Below the pieces are notes generated by a model. That model was not told the origin of the DNA. It saw nothing but the letters and a program-made list of their open reading frames with translations, and did no database searches. From CAILUG01 sp903844415 (GTDB lineage Bacteria > Pseudomonadota > Gammaproteobacteria > Pseudomonadales > Pseudohongiellaceae), in the NCBI GenBank assembly GCA_947477655.1, contig CANJTS010000007.1:112930-176929 (forward strand): DNA of 64,000 nucleotides, given 5' to 3'. Numbering within the stretch: the stretch's first letter is position 1; the number at the start of each line of letters is the position of its first letter. The translations under genes and the position numbers were made by a program. Shown here in pieces: positions 43,978-53,153 of the stretch.

Positions 43978-43997
43978 AGGGTAGCGAATGCTACCCT
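43978..43997. other. Perfect 8-bp stem-loop
   Basis: AGGGTAGC-GAAT-GCTACCCT, 40 nt beyond the stop of the CBM9/DUF5916 gene. A weaker stem formed by GACTCGTT and AATGAGTC lies between the two. No T-run follows, so it may stabilise the 3' end of the mRNA or act with Rho. Confidence 0.5.
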
Positions 43998-44036
43998 AAG
44001 TCCATTGACTCGTTAGCGGAGCAATGAGTCCGTTTA

Positions 44037-46310
44037 TTAATAGCGGAATGTTTTGGTATATTTAAGAGCGATTTCGGCTTTTTCGCGACTGAGATGAGTA
44101 AACACACCTTCAGAATCGAAGTTGTAGTTAATCACCACATACATATCTTCACCAGCCTTTGGATTCCAGCGTAAACGACTATTTACACCTACTGTGCTCG
44201 AGGCATTGTCATACTGAAAGAGGTTGACCCACGACCACTTGGAATTAAAGGCATAGTTAGCGTTTGTGCTGATTAATTTGACATCAAAGTTGCCAGCAGG
44301 TAATTGAATTTTCTGGTAGTCAGCGCTGATGCTCATAAAGAAATGTTCATTCGGGCGCCATTCTGTACCAACCCGCACCCGCTTACGCTGGCCGTTGTAA
44401 AAATCACCAGTAGCCAACTGCAAACCAGGTGCAAGAATTCGTTGGTTGGACATGTTTGCTTCGATGTTGTATTCAACGTAAGTGTATTTGCCTGCAGGAA
44501 TTATCACACCGGGACTGATCTGAAAACTATTCGTTAAACCTTCACGATTGCGGCTTATCCCAACACGCATCTGATCGCCCAGATGAGTGTTGACGTTTAC
44601 TGGACTCCAGAACATGTTTTCACTCTGCATTTCGCCAGTTTCAATACTGTTTGTACGTTCAAAACGACCAAAGGTATTGAGCACTCTGATCAATGGATGA
44701 TCTTTTATAAAATAACGCCCACTGCCACCTAAACTGAGCGTTTCAACACCTACGCGGTTGGCAAAACCCATCGCCGGATTGTAATCTTTGCCAAAATATT
44801 GATAACCGGCACTACCACCAAAACCATTGTTGCGAGTCTCCATGTTGACATTCACGCCATAAGCCTTGTCGTCACCCACACGATTTTGTGTATTAGTCTG
44901 TTGATACCACGCACCACCACGCATGGTATGATTTTCGGAGAAGCGCGTGTTTTGATAACGGAAATCAGCACCCACAAGACTATTGTTGATGTTGCTTGTG
45001 GGGTTGCCAGACGTGAAGATGACACCTATGTTGGATTCGTCCAGTACGTTAACCGAAGCACGACCTACAAACAAATTTTGCGCCCCTAGTGTCGCGCTGT
45101 TGCCCTGTTGTACTGCCAGGCCACCAACGTTCCACTGCCCAACACGACCAGTCAGCTTTACACCTGCATCAATATCTACTGGTTGACCACTAGGGCTCAA
45201 ACCTATACGCCTGGAATAAAATGGGATGCCATTTTGGTTGTTGCCAAAATTACCGCCGCCACCACCACCGCCACCACCGCCAAACCCACCGCCACCGCCA
45301 CCGCCAAACCCAAAGATGTCCACATCCTGCAAGAAGAAATCCCTTTTTTCAGGGAAAAATAATGAAAAACGCGAGAGGTTAACCTGGCGGTTGTCTACTT
45401 CTGTGGCAGAAAAGTCAGTATTGAATGTGACAGCCCCAGTTAGGTTTGGGGTTATCTTGTAAAACATATTTACCGAAGGATCTAAACGTTGCTTTGTGGT
45501 GCCTGCGATATGATCTTCAGTTAATGCCATGGCTACTGATGGAATGATGTCTAAACCAACACCCTGCTTAATATCACGGATACCGGAAATGATGCCTGTA
45601 GTAGTTGGGTTGATGCTGCGGTTATACGAAGACCAAGCAAGTTCTTCGCGTTTACGCGCGATGGTACGAGCAATGGTAAAGCCCCATTCTTCTGTAGTAG
45701 GGTCAAAATTTAGCGTATTAAAAGGAATCGCGACTTCTGCCGTCCAACCCTGTTCATCGATGCGACTCTCTACCTGCCAGATTCCGCTCCAGTCTGCATT
45801 CAGAGAGTTTGGGTTTTCGTAAACACCTTCGCGGCGAATACCGTTGGGGTTTACCTGAAACTGGTAACCTGTACGGCCATTATTAAAAGTATCAAGAATG
45901 AATTCGAATGCGTCATCAAATTGCATGCCTTGGCCTTGCACTAACTGGCGAGCACTGATCCCTGACGGATCACTGTCGAACATACGGGCACCGATATACA
46001 AAAACCGCTCGCTGTAAGCCAAATAAAATTCTGTTCGTTCGGAGGGTTCACCACCATCATTGGGTTCAAATTGATGTAAATCGGAAATGACAGATGCAAT
46101 TTTCCAGATTTCATCATCGAGCACACCATCAAGTTCGGGTTCAAGCTCGGTACGAGCTATCTCAATTCGTTTGCGTGTGGCAGAGTCAATTGGGACTTCG
46201 ACGTTTGAAGCGGCAGGGCGTCTACCACCAGTGGGTGGTTGCGCAAAAAGCACACTAGAGGTAACCAATGCTGGCAGCAGGAAGGCTAATGAATAATTCA
46301 AAAATTTCAT
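44037..46310 (-). CDS. CBM9-like domain / DUF5916 outer-membrane protein
   Basis: A 757-residue exported protein. Signal peptide (cleavage after LFAQ, about 24), a CBM9-like sugar-binding domain (about 48-220; LDGVLDDEIW, FYLAYSERFLYIGARMFD, FDDAFEFILD), then a DUF5916 beta barrel with the hallmark LFFPEKRDFFLQ (317-327), ending in strands AEIALKYTKTFRY. Residues 334-354 are a Gly-rich loop of ten or more consecutive Gly in two blocks. Members are thought to be outer-membrane proteins linked to glycan or peptide degradation; function unproven. Single gene. Confidence 0.88.
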   Translation of the reverse strand: MKFLNYSLAFLLPALVTSSVLFAQPPTGGRRPAASNVEVPIDSATRKRIEIARTELEPELDGVLDDEIWKIASVISDLHQFEPNDGGEPSERTEFYLAYSERFLYIGARMFDSDPSGISARQLVQGQGMQFDDAFEFILDTFNNGRTGYQFQVNPNGIRREGVYENPNSLNADWSGIWQVESRIDEQGWTAEVAIPFNTLNFDPTTEEWGFTIARTIARKREELAWSSYNRSINPTTTGIISGIRDIKQGVGLDIIPSVAMALTEDHIAGTTKQRLDPSVNMFYKITPNLTGAVTFNTDFSATEVDNRQVNLSRFSLFFPEKRDFFLQDVDIFGFGGGGGGGFGGGGGGGGGGNFGNNQNGIPFYSRRIGLSPSGQPVDIDAGVKLTGRVGQWNVGGLAVQQGNSATLGAQNLFVGRASVNVLDESNIGVIFTSGNPTSNINNSLVGADFRYQNTRFSENHTMRGGAWYQQTNTQNRVGDDKAYGVNVNMETRNNGFGGSAGYQYFGKDYNPAMGFANRVGVETLSLGGSGRYFIKDHPLIRVLNTFGRFERTNSIETGEMQSENMFWSPVNVNTHLGDQMRVGISRNREGLTNSFQISPGVIIPAGKYTYVEYNIEANMSNQRILAPGLQLATGDFYNGQRKRVRVGTEWRPNEHFFMSISADYQKIQLPAGNFDVKLISTNANYAFNSKWSWVNLFQYDNASSTVGVNSRLRWNPKAGEDMYVVINYNFDSEGVFTHLSREKAEIALKYTKTFRY
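45252..45312 (-). repeat. GGN-codon tract encoding a polyglycine loop
   Basis: About 20 codons of GGC/GGT in two runs separated by Phe codons, inside the DUF5916 gene. The trinucleotide-like repetition could change in length without a frameshift. Confidence 0.8.
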
Positions 46311-46549
46311 GAGTTTGGTTCATTCCAAAAAGTAGGTATGCAGTATAGTGAAGGAGTGTATTTACACAAAGATACAAGCAAGCAATTCATCGATATTCCT
46401 CTGCATATCCTTATTATTCAGGGGAAATTATCCATATTTAATTCTTAGTTTGTAAGTTTGTTTAATGCTGTACACAACACTTTCAACACTTGTAATACCA
46501 GTATTGAAAAAAAAAACAGTGGAAAAGTGCTCATTTTTTCGACATTACA

Positions 46550-46575
46550 CTGTCTGGATCACATGACCCAGACAG
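46550..46575. other. Perfect 8-bp stem-loop after the aminotransferase gene
   Basis: CTGTCTGG and CCAGACAG flank a 10-nt loop, 11 nt beyond the stop codon of the class V aminotransferase. It lacks a T-run on the gene's strand, so it is only terminator-like. Confidence 0.45.
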
Positions 46576-46586
46576 TAAATAGCGAG

Positions 46587-47765
46587 TTATTTATTGTATA
46601 CAGCTTGTGCAGCAGCTACGGCCTTGCCACTATTTATTGGCGCTTTCATATCTGACAAGATTGCATCGAGCGCTCCTAGACAAAGCAGCACATTGGTAGC
46701 ACATGCACTTTCACCCATCAGACCTATGCGCCACACTTTGCCAGCCAATGCGCCCAGTCCAGCACCTATTTCCAGATTGTAGTCTTTTAACAAGCGTGCT
46801 CTGACATCAGCTTCTTTCACTCCGACGGGCACCGTTATGGAATTAAGTTGCGGCAAGCGTGCTGCTTTGGGAACCACGAAACTTAATCCCATGGCTTCAA
46901 CACCAGCAGCTAGTGCGCTGTGATGAAATGCATGCCGAGCCCAAGAATTTTCTAAGCCTTCTTCTTTCAAGATGACCAAGGCTTCGTGTAAACCATACAT
47001 ACTGTTTACAGGGGCAGTGTGGTGATAGGTCCGCGCACCATCTCCAGCCCAGTAGGCCATGATCAGCCCCATATCAAGAAACCAACTTTGCACTTTTGTT
47101 TTACGATTTTTGATAACTTCTACTGCGCGTTCACCAAAACTGACAGGAGATAAACCAGGGGGGCATGACAAGCACTTCTGTGTGCCGGAATAAATAGCAT
47201 CAATGCCCCAACCATCAACATCAAGTTCGATTCCAGCCACTCCTGTTACACTGTCTACTAATGATAGAGAACCGAATTTATGAGCTAAGGCAGTCAAGGC
47301 CTTGGCGTCGCTACGTGCACCAGTAGAAGTTTCGGCTTGTACAAAGGCCAATAACTTGACGCCAGGGTTCGCCTTAAATGCATCTTCTACTTTTTGTAAA
47401 TCTACAGGTTCTCCCCAAGCATCTTGCACCATGATCGCAGTTGCACCACAGCGCTCTACGTTTTCTTTCATACGCCCACCAAAGACACCATTTTGGCAGA
47501 CTATTGCTTTATCACCCGGCTCTAGCAGGTTTACAAAACAAGCTTCCATACCAGCAGAACCAGGCGCAGAAATGGGGATAGTCAAACGGTTGCTGGTTTT
47601 AAATGTGTATTGCAGCAAGTGCTTGATTTCATCCATCAGTGTGACAAATGCAGGATCAAGATGCCCTATAGTAGGGGCACCAATAGCAGCTGTTACACGC
47701 GGATTCACATCCGAAGGGCCCGGCCCCATCAGGGTTCGCAAGGGTGGATGAAATGATTTAGTCAT
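46587..47765 (-). CDS. Alanine-glyoxylate/serine-pyruvate-type aminotransferase (class V)
   Basis: A 392-residue PLP enzyme. GPGPSDVNPRV (14-23), PGSAGMEACFVNL (69-81), VDSVTGVAGIELDVD (170-184) and YSGTQKCLSCPPGLSPVSF (192-210) with Schiff-base Lys197 match the AGXT/SGAT family. It transfers amino groups to glyoxylate from serine or alanine, linking glyoxylate and glycine metabolism in the cytoplasm. ATG 47765 is used because the family N-terminus begins there; an upstream start would add 12 residues. Not part of the ribosomal operon: a strong terminator separates it. Confidence 0.92.
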   Translation of the reverse strand: MTKSFHPPLRTLMGPGPSDVNPRVTAAIGAPTIGHLDPAFVTLMDEIKHLLQYTFKTSNRLTIPISAPGSAGMEACFVNLLEPGDKAIVCQNGVFGGRMKENVERCGATAIMVQDAWGEPVDLQKVEDAFKANPGVKLLAFVQAETSTGARSDAKALTALAHKFGSLSLVDSVTGVAGIELDVDGWGIDAIYSGTQKCLSCPPGLSPVSFGERAVEVIKNRKTKVQSWFLDMGLIMAYWAGDGARTYHHTAPVNSMYGLHEALVILKEEGLENSWARHAFHHSALAAGVEAMGLSFVVPKAARLPQLNSITVPVGVKEADVRARLLKDYNLEIGAGLGALAGKVWRIGLMGESACATNVLLCLGALDAILSDMKAPINSGKAVAAAQAVYNK

Positions 47766-47881
47766 AGGAGGCTCTTTGCAATCAATAGGTAAATCAGGCA
47801 AGTAAAAAACGGATTGAAATTCAACTAAACAAAACTGTATTCACATACACCTAGATATTCAGCACTACAAATTTCCGTCAT

Positions 47882-47908
47882 AAAAAAAGCCGTGTAGACG
47901 GCTTTTTT
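47882..47908. terminator. Terminator at the end of the alpha (rpsM-rplQ) operon
   Basis: Stem AGCCGT/ACGGCT (47888-47893 and 47898-47903), loop GTAG, with A7 left and T6 right. It lies 15 nt beyond the rplQ stop on the minus strand. Confidence 0.92.
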
Positions 47909-47923
47909 ACAATTTGATATTAC

Positions 47924-48316
47924 TTAATCGTCGCCAGCTACATCACTAGTGAAATTTGTCGGACGATCAACCAACTCAACATAAGCCATCGGAGCTTTAT
48001 CACCGGTACGATAGCCACATTTCACTATTCGGATGTATCCACCGGGTCGTGTGTTATAACGTGGACCGATGTCAGTAAACAACTTGCCGACTGTTACCTT
48101 GTTGCGCAGACGATCAAAAACCAAACGCCGGTTAGCAACACTGTCTTTTTTGGAGAGTGTGATCAACGGTTCTGCAATCATGCGCAGTTCCTTAGCTTTG
48201 GCAAGTGTGGTTTTTATGAGTTCGTGTTCAACCAATGACGATGTCATATTGCGAAACATCGCATCTCGATGAGAGCTGTTTCTGTTTAGTTTACGACCAC
48301 TAAGACGGTGACGCAT
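47924..48316 (-). CDS. rplQ: 50S ribosomal protein L17
   Basis: 130 residues beginning MRHRLSGRKLNRNSSHRDAM, the invariant L17 start, followed by FRNMTSSLVEHELIKTTLAKAKELR. L17 sits near the peptide exit tunnel of the 50S subunit. The C-terminal acidic tail (SDVAGDD) is slightly longer than in E. coli (127 aa). It is the last gene of the alpha operon, 117 nt after rpoA. Confidence 0.98.
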   Translation of the reverse strand: MRHRLSGRKLNRNSSHRDAMFRNMTSSLVEHELIKTTLAKAKELRMIAEPLITLSKKDSVANRRLVFDRLRNKVTVGKLFTDIGPRYNTRPGGYIRIVKCGYRTGDKAPMAYVELVDRPTNFTSDVAGDD

Positions 48317-48433
48317 GACAATATTTCCTGATGTTTATCTTTGTATACAGCGTACTAATGTATACAACTTTAAATTAAATTATAAGTTTAACAATTATTC
48401 TTAAATTTAGTGTTTTTCGACCAATGCCGAAAA

Positions 48434-49432
48434 TCAAGCAGTGCGATCTTCACCTTTTAAACTGGATGGTGGCCAGTTTTCCAGACGCAGCCCCAATGAC
48501 AAACCTTTGGAAGCCAATACGTCTTTTATTTCGGTGAGAGACTTTTTACCAAGATTTGGAGTTTTCAGCAGTTCAACTTCGGTGCGCTGAATAAGATCTC
48601 CAATATAATAAATGTTCTCTGCTTTCAAACAATTGGCTGATCGAACCGTTAACTCTAAATCATCAACCGGTCGCAACAAAATAGGATCAATTTTATCTTC
48701 GTGTTTTGGCTGTTCTTTAACAGAGTTATTTTTCAGATCAACAAATACACTTAACTGATGTTGCAAAATAGTAGCCGCTTGACGAATAGCTTCTTCCGGA
48801 TCAATTGTTCCATTTGTTTCAAGCTCAATAATAAGCTTGTCTAGGTCTGTACGTTGCTCAACACGGGCGTTTTCTACTGAGTAAGTAACCCTGCTAACCG
48901 GGGTATAGGAAGCATCTAATAACAATTTTCCAACAGAACGGGTTTCATCATCACGAGAAATTCGAGAATCAGCAGGAACATAGCCACGACCAACCCCAAC
49001 TTTAATTTGCATGTTGATAGAACCATTTTCGTTCAAATTACAAATTACATGGTTTGGATTAACTATCTCAACATCATGAGGAAGATTTATATCAGCGGCG
49101 GTTACTGGGCCTTTGCCACTTTTCTTAAGATTTAGTACTACATGTTGCTGAGAATGCATAATCACTGAGAGTTCTTTCAGATTAAGAAGAATCTCAATAA
49201 CATCTTCTTGCACTCCTTCAATAGTGCTGTATTCATGCACCACTCCATCAATTTCCACCTCTTCAACTGCACAGCCCGGCATAGAAGATAGCAGTATTCT
49301 TCGAAGTGCATTACCCAAAGTATGCCCGAAACCTCTTTCCAGCGGCTCCAAAACTACTTTGGAGTGCCATTTGTTGGATGCATCAACTTGAATAACTTGT
49401 GGTGTCAGAAAGTTAGCTAACGAAATCTGCAT
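48434..49432 (-). CDS. rpoA: RNA polymerase alpha subunit
   Basis: 332 residues. The N-terminal domain (LEPLERGFGHTLGNALRRILLSSMPG) mediates dimerisation and beta/beta' assembly. The C-terminal domain (LLRPVDDLELTVRSANCLKAENI, LLKTPNLGKKSLTEIKDVLASKGLSLG) binds UP elements and activators. ATG 49432 is chosen over an upstream ATG four codons earlier because GAGG sits 6 nt before it and the E. coli start MQ matches. It lies between rpsD and rplQ, the standard alpha-operon position. Confidence 0.98.
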   Translation of the reverse strand: MQISLANFLTPQVIQVDASNKWHSKVVLEPLERGFGHTLGNALRRILLSSMPGCAVEEVEIDGVVHEYSTIEGVQEDVIEILLNLKELSVIMHSQQHVVLNLKKSGKGPVTAADINLPHDVEIVNPNHVICNLNENGSINMQIKVGVGRGYVPADSRISRDDETRSVGKLLLDASYTPVSRVTYSVENARVEQRTDLDKLIIELETNGTIDPEEAIRQAATILQHQLSVFVDLKNNSVKEQPKHEDKIDPILLRPVDDLELTVRSANCLKAENIYYIGDLIQRTEVELLKTPNLGKKSLTEIKDVLASKGLSLGLRLENWPPSSLKGEDRTA

Positions 49433-49454
49433 TAAATGCCTCACAGTCTTGGGT

Positions 49455-50075
49455 TTATTTCGAGTAAAGCTCTACGATCAAGCTTTCATTGATTTCTGTA
49501 GACAATTCGGTGCGTTCAGGCTTGTGCTTGAACTGACCTTCAAGCTTGTCAACTCTTACTTCTAACCATTCAACAGGTGCGCGTACACCAGCAATATCAA
49601 GTGAAGATTTGATACGTAGTTGATTTTTGGCTTTTTCCCTGACTGCTATCAGATCTCCGGCTTGCACCTGGTAGGACGGTATATTTACAGCTTTGCCATT
49701 AACCAGGATTGCTTTATGAGAAACGAGTTGACGTGATTCAGCGCGGGTTGAACCAAAACCCATTCTGTATACAACGTTATCCAGACGAGATTCAAGGAGT
49801 TGTAACAGGTTTTCACCTGTTGCCCCTTTTAGACGAGCAGCCTCTTTATAATAATTACGAAACTGTCTTTCTAGAATTCCGTACATGCGACGTACTTTTT
49901 GCTTTTCACGCAATTGCACACCATAGTCAGACAAGCGGCCACGACGCTGACCATGCTGGCCAGGCGCAGTTTCATGTTTACATTTATCTTCTAGTGAACG
50001 AATACCGCTCTTCAGGAAGAGGTCAGTACCTTCTCTTCTAGCCAATTTACACTTCGGGCCTATATATCGGGCCAT
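49455..50075 (-). CDS. rpsD: 30S ribosomal protein S4
   Basis: 206 residues, the same length as in E. coli. MARYIGPKCKLARREGTDLF starts the protein and the S4 RNA-binding domain (LESRLDNVVYRMGFGSTRAESRQLVSHKAILVNGK) follows. A primary 16S-binding assembly protein. In E. coli S4 also represses translation of its own operon at the rpsM leader; whether that holds here is not visible. It lies 22 nt before rpoA. Confidence 0.98.
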   Translation of the reverse strand: MARYIGPKCKLARREGTDLFLKSGIRSLEDKCKHETAPGQHGQRRGRLSDYGVQLREKQKVRRMYGILERQFRNYYKEAARLKGATGENLLQLLESRLDNVVYRMGFGSTRAESRQLVSHKAILVNGKAVNIPSYQVQAGDLIAVREKAKNQLRIKSSLDIAGVRAPVEWLEVRVDKLEGQFKHKPERTELSTEINESLIVELYSK

Positions 50076-50146
50076 TTTGTAATCTCCTGTTTGCCTGCCG
50101 GGCTTGGGGCTTATGGCAGTAATACTAATCGCAATTCGATGTCAGT

Positions 50147-50539
50147 TTATACTCGACGGCGTTTGGGTGGACGGCAACCGTTATGAGGGATAGGCGTAAC
50201 ATCGGTAATGTTGCTAACTTTTAAACCGCAGGCATTGAGGGCCCTAACTGCAGATTCACGACCAGGACCGGGACCATTCACCCGAACGTCTACATTTTTC
50301 AGACTGTAAAGCTCAACCGCACTTTTTCCTGCTTTTTCTGCTGCAACTTGCGCTGCGAAAGGTGTGCTCTTTCTAGAACCGCGAAAACCTGATCCACCTG
50401 AAGTTGCCCACGACAAAGTGTTTCCCTGACGATCAGTGATTGTCACGATAGTGTTGTTAAAAGAAGCATGAATATGAGCAACACCGTCTGAAACAGACGA
50501 TCTTGCTTTCTTTCTGACTTGAGGAGCTACTTTAGCCAT
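50147..50539 (-). CDS. rpsK: 30S ribosomal protein S11
   Basis: 130 residues. HIHASFNNTIVTITDRQGN and the C-terminal GLKVSNITDVTPIPHNGCRPPKRRRV are diagnostic. S11 lies on the platform of the 30S subunit and contacts mRNA near the E site. It lies between rpsM (59-nt gap) and rpsD (71-nt gap). Confidence 0.98.
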   Translation of the reverse strand: MAKVAPQVRKKARSSVSDGVAHIHASFNNTIVTITDRQGNTLSWATSGGSGFRGSRKSTPFAAQVAAEKAGKSAVELYSLKNVDVRVNGPGPGRESAVRALNACGLKVSNITDVTPIPHNGCRPPKRRRV

Positions 50540-50598
50540 TAATTTTTACCCTGAATTCCTTATAGCTATCGCTATATGTATTGCTATTCTAATTCTGC

Positions 50599-50955
50599 TT
50601 ATTTACGAATTGGTTTGCGAGGACCCTTGCGAGTTCTTGCGTTAGTTTTTGTGCGCTGACCGCGAACTGGTAAGCCGCGACGATGCCGAATTCCTCTGTA
50701 TGTACCAAGGTCCATCAGACGCTTGATGTTCATAGCAACTTCTCGACGAAGATCACCCTCAACATTTATTTTGGTAATTTCGTTTCGTAATGAATCAAGC
50801 TGGTCTTCGTTTAGATCACTGACCTTTGCCGCAGGATTAATACCAGTAATAGCGCAAAGTTTTTTAGCTACTGTTGCACCGATTCCATACACATAACGAA
50901 GAGAAATCACTACATGTTTATTATCTGGTATGTTGACACCGGCAATACGGGCCAT
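50599..50955 (-). CDS. rpsM: 30S ribosomal protein S13
   Basis: 118 residues: MARIAGVNIPDNKHVVISLRYVYGIG at the start and the basic tail RGLPVRGQRTKTNARTRKGPRKPIRK that reaches the P-site tRNA. It forms the head bridge with the 50S subunit. It is the first gene after rpmJ, with a 194-nt gap that contains a candidate promoter, so it probably heads the alpha operon. Confidence 0.98.
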   Translation of the reverse strand: MARIAGVNIPDNKHVVISLRYVYGIGATVAKKLCAITGINPAAKVSDLNEDQLDSLRNEITKINVEGDLRREVAMNIKRLMDLGTYRGIRHRRGLPVRGQRTKTNARTRKGPRKPIRK

Positions 50956-51079
50956 AAACTCACTCCAATTTTTAATCTTTCTCTAAAATTTCAAACAGAT
51001 AATATTGATTATCTGATGCTTGTTCCGCATATGATCAGAACCTGCACTTTGACTGAAATCACCCCAAAAAAAGGGGGCA

Positions 51080-51108
51080 AGCTTAGCCTCTGAACCTGTA
51101 AAAATCAA
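51080..51108 (-). promoter_or_regulatory. Candidate sigma-70 promoter of the alpha operon
   Basis: On the minus strand TTGATT (51103-51108) and TAAGCT (51080-51085) are separated by exactly 17 bp, in the 194-nt rpmJ-rpsM gap. The predicted transcript would begin near the CCCC/GGGG hairpin at 51062-51077 and give an rpsM leader of about 120 nt. Confidence 0.45.
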
Positions 51109-51149
51109 GCTGGCATCCAGTTACTCTGACGCACTAGACACGCTGCAAT

Positions 51150-51263
51150 CTAACCCTGTCTTTGTTTATGACGTGGCTCTGAACAAATAACTCTGACTAC
51201 GCCATTACGTTTGACAACTTTACATTTGCGACAAACGCGTTTGACTGATGCTCTAACTTTCAT
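51150..51263 (-). CDS. rpmJ: 50S ribosomal protein L36, zinc-ribbon form
   Basis: 37 residues, MKVRASVKRVCRKCKVVKRN onward, ending EPRHKQRQG. Cys11, Cys14, Cys27 and His32 make the C+ zinc site. L36 stabilises 23S rRNA at the A-site side of the 50S subunit. It is short and lies between secY (26-nt gap) and rpsM, the usual end of the spc operon. Zn-free L36 paralogues exist in other bacteria; only the zinc form is seen here. Confidence 0.97.
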   Translation of the reverse strand: MKVRASVKRVCRKCKVVKRNGVVRVICSEPRHKQRQG

Positions 51264-51289
51264 CGATATTCTCCTGTAACCTTTACATC

Positions 51290-52597
51290 CTAACGCCGGA
51301 ATGAACCGATGTTTGACTTTTTCATCAGTGATTCATACTGATGAGACATCAGATGTGATTGCACCTGAGCCATGAAATCCATACATACGACAACAACAAT
51401 CAACAATGAGGTGCCGCCCAGTTGAAAGGGGACATTTGCAGCTGTCTGCAAAAACTGTGGCAACAAACATATTAGGGTAATATAAGCTGCGCCAAACATT
51501 GTCAGTCTAGTCATTACGTTATCCACATATGTAGCTGTTTGTTCACCAGGCCGAATACCTGGAATAAAAGCTCCAGAGCGTCTTAAATTTTCCGATATTT
51601 CTCTAGGATTAAACACCAGGGAAGTATAAAAGAAACAGAAAGCCACAATCAAAATTGTAAATAACAAGACATTTAGTGGCTGTCCTGGCCCTAAAACCAA
51701 AGCAATATCTGCAAGAAATTCATACCCTTCATTTTGGCCAAACCACTGCCCCAAAGATGCGGGAAACAACAAAAAACTACTGGCAAAAATAGCTGGTATT
51801 ACTCCAGCCATATTTACTTTGAGAGGCAGATGACTAGATTGACCCTGGAACATCTTTCGACCCTGCTGTCTAGGGGCATAGTTAACCGTGATACGACGTT
51901 GCGCTCTCTCAACGAAAACTACTGCAGCAATAACTACTGCCGCCAGAATACAAACAACCAACAACGCTAATGGTTGAATTTGTCCTTCAGCTACTTGCTC
52001 TAACGACTGCCCAACTGCCGATGGTAATCCAGCTACGATTCCCGCAAAAATTAGTAATGAAATACCATTGCCAACCCCACGTTCTGTAATCTGTTCGCCT
52101 AACCACATTAAGAACATTGCCCCAGTTACCAACGACACAATAGCAGTAAAGTAAAAACTGGCATTTGTATTGAATGCCAACTGAGCTAATAATCCTGTTG
52201 TAATTGCTATTGCTTGTACTGTTGCAAAAAACAAAGCACCATAACGTGTATATTGACTTAGTTTGCGTCTTCCTGCTTCGCCTTCCTTTTTTAACTGCTC
52301 TAACTGCGGAGTAGTCACTGATAACAATTGCATGATGATCGAAGCCGTTATATACGGCATGATACCCAAAGCAAAAATACTCATACGCTGAATGGCGCCA
52401 CCTGAAAACATGTTAAACAGACCGAGGAAAGTACCTTGATTCTGGTTAAACAATGCCTCTAGCTGATCGGGATTAATACCCGGTACAGGTATGTGAGTAC
52501 CGATTCGATAAACAATTATGGCGAACAGAACAAAGAAAAGTCTGGCCTTAAGTTCTGCCAAACCATCTGCTTTGCCGGGATTCATTGTTTTCGTCAT
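51290..52597 (-). CDS. secY: Protein translocase subunit SecY
   Basis: 435 residues with ten membrane helices. RIGTHIPVPGINP near the start, FSGGAIQRMSIFALGIMPYITASIIMQL in helix 2, ERGVGNGISLLIFAGI and the cytosolic loop FVERAQRRITVNYAPRQQGRKM are diagnostic. It forms the SecYEG channel in the inner membrane for signal-peptide-bearing and membrane proteins. It is located between rplO and rpmJ in the spc operon. Confidence 0.98.
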   Translation of the reverse strand: MTKTMNPGKADGLAELKARLFFVLFAIIVYRIGTHIPVPGINPDQLEALFNQNQGTFLGLFNMFSGGAIQRMSIFALGIMPYITASIIMQLLSVTTPQLEQLKKEGEAGRRKLSQYTRYGALFFATVQAIAITTGLLAQLAFNTNASFYFTAIVSLVTGAMFLMWLGEQITERGVGNGISLLIFAGIVAGLPSAVGQSLEQVAEGQIQPLALLVVCILAAVVIAAVVFVERAQRRITVNYAPRQQGRKMFQGQSSHLPLKVNMAGVIPAIFASSFLLFPASLGQWFGQNEGYEFLADIALVLGPGQPLNVLLFTILIVAFCFFYTSLVFNPREISENLRRSGAFIPGIRPGEQTATYVDNVMTRLTMFGAAYITLICLLPQFLQTAANVPFQLGGTSLLIVVVVCMDFMAQVQSHLMSHQYESLMKKSNIGSFRR

Positions 52598-52695
52598 TTA
52601 TAACAACCGATACTGCTTAGCATTACTTGTATGTCTATTTTGTCCGTTAGTTAGGGTAAATCTTCCGAACCAATACGAAATACTCATATAAATTA

Positions 52696-53151
52696 TTAAA
52701 CCGTTACTGCAGTGGCTTTTTCAATAATTGTACCGCCTGCAGCTTCAATAGCTGCCCTAGCGCCTTTGGTCAAAGCAATACCTTCAACTGTAACTGCTTT
52801 ACCAACTGCACCTGAGAGCATGATTTTGGCACGCTGAATATTGCGATGTATGATATTGGCCTTTTCAAGGGTTTCAAGATTTACTAGGTTACCCTCAACT
52901 TTTACCAATTCTGAAGTACGGACTTCAGCAGTGACACTTCCGATACGCGAATAAAATCCAAATTTAGGCAGTCTCTTTTGCAAAGGCATTTGACCACCTT
53001 CAAAGCCTGGCCGTACATTGCCACTTTTACGCGCTTTTTGACCTTTGTGACCACGAGTAGATGTTTTACCCAAACCACTACCAATACCACGTCCCACACG
53101 CTTTTTCGGGTGAGTTGAACCAGGCGCCGGTCTCAATGTATTTAAACGCAT
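52696..53151 (-). CDS. rplO: 50S ribosomal protein L15
   Basis: 151 residues: MRLNTLRPAPGSTHPKKRVGRGIGSGLGKTSTRGHKGQKAR is the Gly/Arg-rich extension that threads into 23S rRNA, followed by the globular C-terminal half. E. coli L15 is 144 aa. It follows rpmD by 2 nt. Confidence 0.98.
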   Translation of the reverse strand: MRLNTLRPAPGSTHPKKRVGRGIGSGLGKTSTRGHKGQKARKSGNVRPGFEGGQMPLQKRLPKFGFYSRIGSVTAEVRTSELVKVEGNLVNLETLEKANIIHRNIQRAKIMLSGAVGKAVTVEGIALTKGARAAIEAAGGTIIEKATAVTV

Positions 53152-53153
53152 AA

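Noticed and set aside
43978..43997. Rho-independent terminator after the DUF5916 gene
   Set aside because: The stem is perfect but no T-run follows on either strand, so it is listed only as a stem-loop.
46550..46575. Rho-independent terminator after the class V aminotransferase gene
   Set aside because: It lacks a T-run on the relevant strand; kept as a stem-loop only.
51062..51077. Terminator between rpmJ and rpsM (CCCC, seven A, GGGG)
   Set aside because: The stem is four base pairs with a homopolymer loop and no T-run follows, so it is too weak for termination.
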